DNA of 64,000 bases from Archangium gephyra (GTDB lineage Bacteria > Myxococcota > Myxococcia > Myxococcales > Myxococcaceae). The position numbers and the translations under genes were made by a program. Each line of letters opens with the position of its first letter. Position 1 is the stretch's first letter. Where the stretch lies: positions 3,170,501-3,234,500 of the forward strand of contig NZ_CP011509.1 in assembly GCF_001027285.1 (NCBI RefSeq), written 5' to 3'. A model generated the notes under the pieces. That model did not search any database. It had not been told where the DNA came from and saw only the letters and a program-made list of their open reading frames with translations. Shown here in pieces: positions 1-8,300 of the stretch.

Positions 1-1
1 C

Positions 2-1255
2 GTGAGCGCGTACACCGGCTCGGACGTGGACGTGCTGGGGGCCCAGCTCACGTACCCCACGGGCATCGATCTGCACCGCAAGCTGGTGATGCGCACCTGC
101 AGCGGCACCAACGGCGTGTGCCACAACCAGAAGGAGTACCCGGATCTGCACACGCCGGGCACCTTCGTGGCCTCCATCAACGCCCCGTGCAACGTGCAGT
201 CGGGAACCGCGACCGGCGTGTTCGACCGGTGCGAGCGCCTGGGAGACCGCTTCCGCTTCGCCGAGCCGGTCTTCAAGGAGGTGGAGATTGGCTGGTTCGA
301 GCTCGTCCGCGGAGAGACCCCGGAGTTGGATCCACAGGGGACGCGGCCGGACGACTCCACGCCGGGCCTGCACCTGCACCTGCATGATCCCGTGCCCGTG
401 AACAGCGACCGCATCAACGCCACGGGCACCTTCATCCGCAACTTCATCAACGACCAGGGAGACGTGCAGGAGCTGGCCTTCGCCAGCTACGAGACACGCT
501 GGTGGGTGCTCGGTGACCGGAAGCACCTCTTCGCCGAGGTGCGCGATAACCAGCGCGACACGGTGGAGGGCCTGGTGGCGAGCGGCATCGTCCAGGGGGA
601 CCAGAACCGCAACGGCACGTATGGGGCGCGCATCGTCGGCAACACCGTGCCGCTCATCAAGCCGGGCAAGCCCGAGGAGAGCTACCTGGTGGCGCGCCTG
701 CGCGGGTACATGAAGAGGGGCGAGGAGCAGGAGCCGGTGCCCGGCACGCGCATGCCGTTGGCCAACCAGCCGCCCAACGTGCAGGACATGCTGGCGCTGA
801 TGTGCTTCATCGAGGGGCTCGACCCGAATGCCTCGCAGTGGAGCCTGAGCTCGGCCATCGACTACAACAAGTGCTCGTACTCGGCGAACCCGTCGTCCCT
901 GAGCCTGGCGGGCTCCGGGGACACGTGGAGCGCGCGTGTGCTGCCCATCCTCCAGTCCAACTGCGGCGGCTGCCACGGTGGCGAGAACCCGCAGGGCGGG
1001 CTGAACCTGCTCGGCTCCTCGCACGAGGTCTACGAGCGCCTGGTGCTCAAGCCCTCCGTGCAGAAGCCCACGATGAACCTCATCCAGCCGGGCAGCCTGG
1101 ACAAGAGCTACCTGGTGCTCAAGCTCACGGGTGACGGCAGCATCGTCGGCAGCCGCATGCCCATCAACCCGCTCAACGGCAACTCGCCGCTGCCCGAGGC
1201 GGAGCGCCAGTCCATCGAGAACTGGGTGTTCCTCTCCGGAGCCGTGGAGAACTGA
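2..1255 (+). CDS. Cytochrome c-like secreted protein, 5' partial
   Basis: The frame is open from the first bases, so the true start and any signal peptide probably lie upstream of the window; the GTG at position 2 is only the first in-window start. The 417 visible residues contain two Cys/His heme-type elements: C33-x6-C40-H41 near the start and a canonical CxxCH (C321, C324, H325, sequence NCGGCH) near the end. The C-terminal part follows the pattern of cytochrome c-like domains in large secreted proteins, with a late Met in SRMP as possible axial ligand. A covalent-heme envelope protein is likely; its partner and reaction are unknown. It converges on the M1 peptidase gene across a 39-bp gap that holds a perfect hairpin. 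Confidence 0.6.
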   Translation: MSAYTGSDVDVLGAQLTYPTGIDLHRKLVMRTCSGTNGVCHNQKEYPDLHTPGTFVASINAPCNVQSGTATGVFDRCERLGDRFRFAEPVFKEVEIGWFELVRGETPELDPQGTRPDDSTPGLHLHLHDPVPVNSDRINATGTFIRNFINDQGDVQELAFASYETRWWVLGDRKHLFAEVRDNQRDTVEGLVASGIVQGDQNRNGTYGARIVGNTVPLIKPGKPEESYLVARLRGYMKRGEEQEPVPGTRMPLANQPPNVQDMLALMCFIEGLDPNASQWSLSSAIDYNKCSYSANPSSLSLAGSGDTWSARVLPILQSNCGGCHGGENPQGGLNLLGSSHEVYERLVLKPSVQKPTMNLIQPGSLDKSYLVLKLTGDGSIVGSRMPINPLNGNSPLPEAERQSIENWVFLSGAVEN

Positions 1256-1261
1256 GCGCGG

Positions 1262-1286
1262 GGGCTCCTCCTCGAGGGAGGAGCCC
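1262..1286. terminator. Hairpin between convergent genes
   Basis: Perfect 10-bp inverted repeat (GGGCTCCTCC and its complement) around a 5-nt loop. It sits 7 bp after one stop and 9 bp before the other in a 39-bp convergent gap. No T-tract follows, so bidirectional termination is inferred from position and symmetry. Confidence 0.55.
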
Positions 1287-1294
1287 AGGCTCCG

Positions 1295-3280
1295 CTACGG
1301 GACGAGCTCGACGAGCAGGTCCCGGGTGAAGGGCTGATTCATCGTGGTGGGCGCTCGGGCGCACGGGATGTCCACCGTGGACTCGAGCGCGCCCCCGGTG
1401 AAGGTCACCTCGCCGGTGCAGGAGGCCGTCGCCGCGTCCGCATCGTCGAAGGCGTACTTCAGCGCCAGGGGTCCGCTGAAGGTGTAGCTGCCGTACCGCG
1501 CCACGTCCTGGGTCTGCCGGACCGTGAGGCGGATGACCCGGCGGGCACTGTCGTAGCTCCAGGTGCTCGCGAGCTTGGGCCAGCCCCTGCCGTACACCCA
1601 CTCCTTGAAGAAGGGCGTGAAGTCCACCGCGCTCTCGGCGTTGAGCAGGGCGAGCAGCTGGGCGGTGCTGTAGGGCTTGAAGCGCGTGGCTGCGTAGAAC
1701 TTCTTCATGAACGCGGCGAAGGCGGACTCACCGAGCTGGAGGCGGATCATCTGCCAGACCCAGGGGCCCTTGACGTAGGGCGCGCCGAAGGAGGCCTTCG
1801 TGGTCTCACCGGGCACCTCCTCGGGGTGGCGTGACCAGCGGAGCGCGTCGTCATCGTAGCGGGCGGGCGCCTTGAAGATCGCCGCCTTCATCCGGTCCAG
1901 CTCCGCCTGGAAGGCGCTCCTGCCCCCGAGCACGCCGAGCGCCTCGGCGGTGTAGAAGGACGAGAGGCTCTCGTTGAGCCAGAACTCCTCCCAGCTCGCC
2001 TGGTGGGCGCTGTCCCCCCACCAGTGGTGGAGCATCTCGTGGATGACGAGCTTGTTCCCGTGGCCCTCCTCGTCCGGGCCCTCGGTGCGGGTGTCGGCGA
2101 TGGACACCACCGTGGCGTGCTCCATGCCGCCCAGCGCTGAGGGTACCTGCATCATCGCGTAGCGCTCGAAGGGGAAGGGCCCGAGCGCCTCGTTGAGGTA
2201 CTTCATGGCCCCGAGCGTCCCGGTCCACCAGAGCGGGGGAACCGCGCTCTCCGCGGCCACCGGATACATGTACGCCTCCACTTGGACACCCTCCACGTTG
2301 CCGATCGGGACGCGGGTGTAGTCCGAGGCGATGAAGTTCAGGGCATATGTGGGCACCGGCTGGCGCAGGAGGAAGGTGCGGCGGCGGGGAGTGCCCTCGG
2401 ACTCCTGGACGAGCACGCCGTTGGCCTGGACGGGGTGGCCGTTGTCGATGCTGACGCGGGCGATGGCGCGAGCGATGTCGCGAGGATGGTCATGGCTGGG
2501 AAGCCAGCGGCGCGTGTGGTGGGGCCACCCGAAGGTCTGCACGAGCGAGTGCCCCAGCTTGCCCTCCCGTCTCATGAGGCCCGTGAAGTAGAGGTCGTGG
2601 CTCCTGTCCGAGATGGGGTTGAGCGGCCCGTGATAGGCCACCGTGAGGACCTCGGAGGTGTGGGCCTCGAGGGGTGTCCCGAACGTCACGGTGAGGGTGC
2701 CCGCGGTGGAGTCCTGGGTGAAGGCCAGCGCGGCACCGGAGCGGCTCTTCACCGAGGTGACCGTGTACGGCGTGTACGGCGCCGTGCCTCCCGCGACGGG
2801 GACCTCCACCGTCTTGCCCACGTCGAGCGTGAGGGTGGCCGTGCCGCCACGCGTGGCCACGAGGAAGATGCTCACCTGGCCGGAGAAGGTGCTCGCGGCG
2901 GTGTCGACGTGCAGCGTGTAGTCGTAGAGCTGGACGTCATAGGCCAGCTCGGTGTCGATGGAGGCCTCGCGGCAGTAGCCGGTGGGCTCGTCGCAGACCT
3001 GATTCTCCCAGCAGAGGCCGGGTACCTCGTTGCAGTCGAGCTGCTGGGCGGCCACGCACGCCCCGGTGCCCTGGTTGCAGAGCAGTCCCGGGCCACAGGC
3101 CTCGGCGAGGTTCTCCCGGCAGTCCGCCAGGCACTGGCCATTGGCGGCGCAAGCGGTGCCTCTGCCGCAGAGGGACTCGGAGTGCCGGCAGTCGGAGGCG
3201 GCCTCGTCGGACCTCGTGCTTCGATGACAACCGGCGAGCAGCAGCAAGCCGCCCAACAGCAGGCAGAGGCGTCCTCTCAT
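1295..3280 (-). CDS. M1-family aminopeptidase-like lipoprotein
   Basis: 661 residues from an ATG preceded by GGAGCGG; the longer reading frame upstream lacks signal-peptide character. Residues 1-18 form a lipoprotein signal ending in LLAGC. A Cys-rich segment follows (about residues 27-90), then an N-terminal beta domain and a gluzincin catalytic domain. The zinc site is intact: HEMLHHWW (H414, E415, H418) with the third ligand E437 in WLNES, giving HExxH-18-E. The substrate-recognition motif reads GGMEH where the family usually has GAMEN. It should be a surface or periplasmic metallopeptidase. It lies 58 bp downstream of the kinase-remnant gene on the same strand and may be co-transcribed with it. 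Confidence 0.88.
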   Translation of the reverse strand: MRGRLCLLLGGLLLLAGCHRSTRSDEAASDCRHSESLCGRGTACAANGQCLADCRENLAEACGPGLLCNQGTGACVAAQQLDCNEVPGLCWENQVCDEPTGYCREASIDTELAYDVQLYDYTLHVDTAASTFSGQVSIFLVATRGGTATLTLDVGKTVEVPVAGGTAPYTPYTVTSVKSRSGAALAFTQDSTAGTLTVTFGTPLEAHTSEVLTVAYHGPLNPISDRSHDLYFTGLMRREGKLGHSLVQTFGWPHHTRRWLPSHDHPRDIARAIARVSIDNGHPVQANGVLVQESEGTPRRRTFLLRQPVPTYALNFIASDYTRVPIGNVEGVQVEAYMYPVAAESAVPPLWWTGTLGAMKYLNEALGPFPFERYAMMQVPSALGGMEHATVVSIADTRTEGPDEEGHGNKLVIHEMLHHWWGDSAHQASWEEFWLNESLSSFYTAEALGVLGGRSAFQAELDRMKAAIFKAPARYDDDALRWSRHPEEVPGETTKASFGAPYVKGPWVWQMIRLQLGESAFAAFMKKFYAATRFKPYSTAQLLALLNAESAVDFTPFFKEWVYGRGWPKLASTWSYDSARRVIRLTVRQTQDVARYGSYTFSGPLALKYAFDDADAATASCTGEVTFTGGALESTVDIPCARAPTTMNQPFTRDLLVELVP

Positions 3281-3338
3281 GCGTCGTTCCGCTCCAGGAA
3301 GGGGAGCGCACCATAACGCATGCCGCCGGGGACTCCGG

Positions 3339-4142
3339 TCACGGTTGTACGGAGTGCGGCTCGCGTCGCTTCTTCTCGTGGGATTTCGCCGAGACCGGCA
3401 TGTAGCACTTGCCCTGGTGCTCGGCTTGGTTCTCGTAGCAGGGAGGGCGTTTCTCGAGTGCCACCCAGCATCCGCCGTTGATCTCCACCTCTCCCGATTT
3501 GGGGAAGCAGGGAACCTTGGCCTGGTCACTGAAAGGCCTGGCGGGCAGGGGATAGGTGATGGCCGGCACGTCCGAGGGGTCGAGGTCCACCAGCGTGGGC
3601 GCCTGGGGCACGGTCATCGCCGATGTGCCGACACCGGTGCTGGCTCGCGTCTCGCTATCAGGCCGCGCGGAATTCCCCGGGACGCGAGGCCAGAAGAGCA
3701 CCCCGAGGATGAGGGGGGTGAGGAGGCCCGCGACCAGGAGTCCGCGGGGTGAGCGCAGCAGCCGTTTCATACGCCCCACCCACCGCTTCCAGCTGATCAC
3801 CGCGCCGCCCGTGAGATGGGCTCGGGCCTCTTCGTTCTTCTCCAGCCGCTCCACGGCGGAGGTGAGGAGGTCGAGCATGTTGGACAAATCAGGAAGTCTG
3901 CCCGAGGCGGGCGCCTGCTCTACCTCCAGCGCGAGATAGGGAGGCTCGGCCTGTGAGGTGGCGCGGACGCGCCAGGACTCCAGGTCCGCGTGGTCCGCGG
4001 GCATGACGACCAGGGCCGCGTTGCCTGTGTCGACATCATGCGCCGCGTAGAGTCGGCCCAGGTCCGTTCCCACATTCTTGTACCGTTTGCCGAGGTGGAA
4101 CGGTCCCAGGCGTCCGCCCTTCCAGGTCTTCTTTTCAGCCAC
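3339..4142 (-). CDS. Membrane protein with kinase N-lobe remnant
   Basis: 267 residues from a GTG start behind a strong GGAGGAG. Residues 11-50 (LGPFHLGKRYKNVG, LYAAHDVDTG) resemble the first strands of a Hanks-type kinase, but no catalytic lysine context, HRD or DFG is present, so it cannot be an active kinase. An amphipathic stretch (85-110) leads to one transmembrane helix at about 134-152. The outer part is Pro-rich and ends in a Cys-containing domain (CFPKSG, GGCW, CYENQ, GKCYM). Similar proteins occur in myxobacteria as fragments labelled protein kinase; the role is not established. It is divergent from the next gene, and the 41-bp palindrome array lies 69 bp upstream of its start. Confidence 0.7.
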   Translation of the reverse strand: MAEKKTWKGGRLGPFHLGKRYKNVGTDLGRLYAAHDVDTGNAALVVMPADHADLESWRVRATSQAEPPYLALEVEQAPASGRLPDLSNMLDLLTSAVERLEKNEEARAHLTGGAVISWKRWVGRMKRLLRSPRGLLVAGLLTPLILGVLFWPRVPGNSARPDSETRASTGVGTSAMTVPQAPTLVDLDPSDVPAITYPLPARPFSDQAKVPCFPKSGEVEINGGCWVALEKRPPCYENQAEHQGKCYMPVSAKSHEKKRREPHSVQP

Positions 4143-4210
4143 GCGTGGACTCCTCCGTCATCCCACCGTTGTACCTCCCTGGGGCGCGGTAGGGGGAAGT
4201 TGCCTCATTT

Positions 4211-4320
4211 CACTTGTCACCGGTGACAAGTGGAATGCACCCGCTCCGTTTCACTTGTCACCGGTGACAAGTGGAATGCACCCGCTTCGTTTCACTTGTC
4301 ACCGGTGACAAGTGGAATGC
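4211..4320. repeat. Three 22-bp perfect palindromes, 41-bp period
   Basis: Identical palindromes at 4211-4232, 4252-4273 and 4293-4314. Each is the half-site CACTTGTCACC followed directly by its reverse complement. Start-to-start distance is exactly 41 bp, close to four helical turns, so all copies face the same side of the DNA. The 19-bp spacers are also conserved: units 1 and 2 differ by one base. They lie in the divergent region between the kinase-remnant gene (69 bp away) and the 4487 gene (173 bp away). This geometry suits a cooperative operator or a centromere-like array. The binding protein is unknown. Confidence 0.9.
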
Positions 4321-4486
4321 GAGGAGTCCCGTAGCGTGGACGGTCTTCTCCGTGAACGTGGACCCTTTTGTGAGGACCGCTCACGCAAGTAGGCGGATTC
4401 CCGGAGCCATTCCCCTGGCCCGGTCCGTGCCACGTGTCCGGTCTGCCGTGGTGAACCGCGGCGTCTTCACCATTGTTGGGGGAATC

Positions 4487-5161
4487 ATGGAAACGAACGG
4501 AAGCAGCAACCTTCTCACGCTGACGCTCGAGCAGGTGCGGGAGGCCATCCTCGCGCACCTGAAGGAGGGCAACGCCGGGCACTACAACATCGGCCGCCTC
4601 TACAACTACGTCGTGGACAACAAGCTGGCGGAGCAGAAGAAGTACGAGAGTGCCCAGGTGTACTTCAACCAGCACATCCAGGAACTCTCGCAGTCCACCC
4701 TGTCCCGGTACGGCGCCGTGGCCCGGGATTTCACCGAGGAGGCGTGCAGGACGCACGGCGTGATGAAGCTCTACACGCTGCGCACCTACGCGAAGGAGGC
4801 GGACATCCAGCCCGCAGCGGGAGACCCGGGCCTCACGCCCATCGAGGTGCCTCGGGAGGGTGGGAAGGTGGAGCGGAAGCCCTTCGCCGAGTGCAGCCTG
4901 GAGGAGTTGAAGCAGGCGGCGAAGCACAAGCGCAAGCCGTCCCGCGCCACCATGCCCGCCACGGATGCCGCCCGCATCCAGTTCATGCGGGACAGCTTCT
5001 CGCGGCATTTCGCCCAGGGGGGCCGTGTGCAACTCAAGACGAGCACCAAGGGAGGCGAGACGCTCCTCACCATTCAGGGCGTGCCGCTGGCGCAGGTGGA
5101 GCGGCTCATGGAAGCGCTCCTGGATGGCTTCCAGCCTCAGCCCGTGCGCGCGGTGGGGTGA
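4487..5161 (+). CDS. Unrecognised 224-aa protein, possible DNA-binding
   Basis: Start ATG follows GGGGGA 4 bp upstream; the open frame continues upstream into the palindrome array but that part has no coding character. The N-terminal half (residues about 10-120) is predicted helical, with the segment around SQSTLSRYGAVARDF resembling a helix-turn-helix-like arrangement. A basic linker follows (KQAAKHKRKPSR) and then a small alpha/beta tail. I do not recognise a named family. The upstream palindrome array makes autoregulation or array binding an attractive but unproven idea. It precedes the NLR-like gene by 196 bp on the same strand. Confidence 0.6.
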   Translation: METNGSSNLLTLTLEQVREAILAHLKEGNAGHYNIGRLYNYVVDNKLAEQKKYESAQVYFNQHIQELSQSTLSRYGAVARDFTEEACRTHGVMKLYTLRTYAKEADIQPAAGDPGLTPIEVPREGGKVERKPFAECSLEELKQAAKHKRKPSRATMPATDAARIQFMRDSFSRHFAQGGRVQLKTSTKGGETLLTIQGVPLAQVERLMEALLDGFQPQPVRAVG

Positions 5162-5177
5162 GTAGTGGTTGCTCGCT

Positions 5178-5199
5178 CTCTCCCGGTGTTCGGGGAGAG
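5178..5199 (+). terminator. Hairpin after the 4487 gene
   Basis: 7-bp perfect stem (CTCTCCC with GGGAGAG) and an 8-nt loop, 16 bp after the stop codon. No U-tract. A weak terminator candidate that would separate the 4487 gene from the NLR-like gene. Confidence 0.35.
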
Positions 5200-5323
5200 C
5201 TCAGGGGCTGACCCCGGTCTCCGGGATTCTCCTGGAGCCCATGTCATCCTGTCGTCTGAACGGCGGTCCCCGATGCCGTGAACAAGGGACCGCTGAACAC
5301 CCGACAGCGGGTGGCGGCTCTGC

Positions 5324-5351
5324 TTGTTGGGGCGCGCGGCATTGGTACGCT
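5324..5351 (+). promoter_or_regulatory. Candidate leaderless promoter of NLR-like gene
   Basis: TTGTTG (5324-5329) and TACGCT (5346-5351) are separated by 16 bp. The -10-like hexamer ends 6 bp before the ATG at 5358 and no Shine-Dalgarno sequence is visible, as expected for a leaderless transcript. An inverted repeat GCGGTCCC/GGGACCGC (5263-5270 and 5286-5293) lies just upstream and could be an operator. Confidence 0.35.
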
Positions 5352-5357
5352 CTACCC

Positions 5358-8300
5358 ATGTCCACGAGCGGGGGTGGTACGCGCAGGGTCGACGTGGTGA
5401 TCCTGACCGCGATAACGCTGGAGTACCAAGCAGCACTTCAGGTGGAGGATGGCGCTTGGGTGGGGAGTCGCTGGGAGCAGGAGACGGGGCCCAACGGTCT
5501 TCCGGTCGCGTTCCGCACGTTCTACGGCAAGGGGAGCCGGGGACTCCGCGTGGCGGTGGCACAGGCAGGGGACATGGGCGGGGTGGCGGCGACGAACGCG
5601 CTGCTTCCCCTGGTGGCGGCCTACAGCCCCAGATGCGTGGCGATGTGTGGCGTGTGCGCGGGACGTCCCGGCAAGACGAACCTCGGGGATGTGATCGCGG
5701 CGGAGCGGTTGTTCTTCCACGACACCGGCAAGCGGCTCCCCGAGGAGGTGCAGCAGGATCTCAAGACGTACAACCTCCGCGACGACTGGAAGGTGGCGCT
5801 CGAGCACTTCGATTTCGTGGCGCACTTCCGGGATGAGGAGTGGTGGAAGACGCGCCCCATCCCCTACGAGTGGCAGGAGAACTGGGTACTGGCGAAGCTT
5901 CACGAGGGCGTCGCGGAGCCGTCGGCTCTTCCCGAATGTCATGAGGCCTGCCCGCAGTGGGAGAAGGTCATCGAGTCTCTCTGGACGTCTGGCCACGTTC
6001 AGGATGGTGCGCTCATCCTCACCGAAGAGGGGAGGAGGCGTATCGGCCGGATTCTCATCAAGCAACGCAACCGGTTTCCCGACATCGCTCCTTCTGGTTC
6101 GCTGGTCCCTTTCAAAGTCCATGTCGCACCGATGGGCAGTGGTAACCAGGTCGTCGAGGATGAGGAGGTCTGGAGCTTCATCTCCGAGTACATGCGCAAG
6201 ACGCTGGGGCTGGAGATGGAGGCTGCGGCCATCGGCGCGCTAGCCCACGCTCAACGGGATCGGAAGCTCGAGGCGTTGGTGATGAAGGGCGTGATGGACT
6301 TCGCCAACCATGGGCGCGACGACCACTTCAAGGAGTTCGCCACCCGGGCTTCGGCTGAGTGCCTGTTGGCGTTCCTCCGCGAGAACCTCGACGTGGAAGT
6401 GGTTCCTGGAGTGGATGACATCCTGGTGCCAGGAACGGAGGAGACACTGCCGGAGAACCCGCCTCCATCCGCGCTCCTCAATGCGCGCTACGAGGTGGTG
6501 CCCTTCCACGAGCGAGGACGCGAGGAAATCCTCACGGAGCTCGGGCGTTGGTGCGACGAAGGGCCGCCAGTCGCGGTGCGGCTGCTCCATGCGGAGGGCG
6601 GTGTGGGCAAGACGCGGCTCGCGATGGAATGGGCACGCCGCCGGAGGGCCATGGAATGGGTTGCTGGCTTCCTGCCCAAGGAGGTTCCCAGCGACTGGTT
6701 CGAACGTTTGTGGTCGCTTGGGCAGCCAGTGCTTGTGGTGATCGATTACGCGGAGAGCTTTTCCGAACTGAGCAAGGTGCTCCTGCGCGTTCTTCGCTAC
6801 TCCAAGCAGGAAGGCATGGGGGGGCTCCGCCGGATGCGACTCTTGCTCCTCGCTCGGAACAGCAGCGATTGGTGGCAAGACCTGAGGAAGGCCGACACGT
6901 CCTTGATGGCATGGCTCGATGCGACGCCTCCGCGTGAATTGCCAGCACTGGCCATGAAGTTGGCTGAGCGTGAGAGGGTGTTCCACGAGGCGGCAGAGCG
7001 GTTCGCCACGAAGCGAGGCAAGGTGTATGTGAAGGGCACTCCAGTCTCTCTCAGCGGCGAACATTTCGAGCGGGTGCTTTACTTGCACATGGCCGCGCTC
7101 GCCTCGGTGGAGGGACTCCCATTCGAGGCGAACACGTTGATGGAGGTGATCCTCGACCACGAGGAGCGCTTCTGGAATGTACGCGCTCAACAAGCTGGTG
7201 TGTCGGTTTCACTCCAACGTTCATTGGCGCGCCAGATGGTTGCCGCAGCCACACTTCGTGGAGGATTCGCGGACTTTTCCGATGCAACGGCCGTTGCCAG
7301 TCGGCTTCTTGGTCACCCCTTTTCCACCAAAGAGAGGGAATTGCTCCTGCTGCTTCAGCGGGTCTACCAGCGGACCAAAGAGAAGTCCTCCATGTTTCTT
7401 CCTGCCTTGGAGCCAGACCTCTTGGGCGAGGGGGTGGTTCTCCGAGTTTCATTGCTGGGGATTCAAGGAGAACGCCCTCCGTCCGATTGGATCGACCGGG
7501 TGTTTCCTCCTGACGAGGAATCACATGTGGTGCGCACTGGATTGGATGTGCTTGGCCGTATCTCCGCCACCAATCATGATGTGGCTCGGCCATGGCTCAA
7601 ACGATTGCTTGCTGGTCCGCTGCAGTCTCGTGCGCTCCTTGCTCTGAAATCTGCGAAGGCAATTGGCTTGCGTACCTCCTTGTCAGTTATTGGCGATATA
7701 CTGGCTGAACGGCTCGTGGAGGATGGTGACGTGGCGTTGGCCCGCGAGCTGGAGAGAACTGGTATCCCGGAGTCCACGATTTCACTTCGTAGGGTTGCCG
7801 AGTGGACGACTCGCACGCTCTTGCAGGCTCTACCGGACTCGGATGAGGAGAGGGTAGTCGTTGAAAGAGCACGGCTTTCCAACAATCTGGGCGCCAACTT
7901 GAGCGAACTGGGAAAAAGGGAGGAGGCGCTGGAGGTGACGAGGAAAGCCGTCGAAGCCTACCGCGCCTTGGCAGCGCGTAACCCGGACGTATTCCGGTCC
8001 TACCTCGCCAAGAGCCTCGACAACCTGGGCAACAGGTTGAGCGAACAGGGAAGAAGGCAAGAGGCGCTGGAGGCGACGAGGGAGGCTCTCGAACTCCATC
8101 GAGCCTTGGCAGCGCGTAATCCGGACACATTCCGACCCTACCTCGCTGCAAACCTGAACAACCTGGGCGTCAGGTTGGGCGAACTGGGAAAAAGGGAGGA
8201 GGCGTTGGAGGCCACGAGGGAGGCCGTCGAACTCCGGCGAGCTCTGGCGAAGCGTAACCCGGATGCCTTCCAGCCCTATCTAGCCAAGAGCCTCAACAAC

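Noticed and set aside
4271-4486. N-terminal extension of the 4487 gene into the palindrome array
   Set aside because: The in-frame ATG lies inside a palindrome, has no ribosome site, and the encoded segment lacks protein character.
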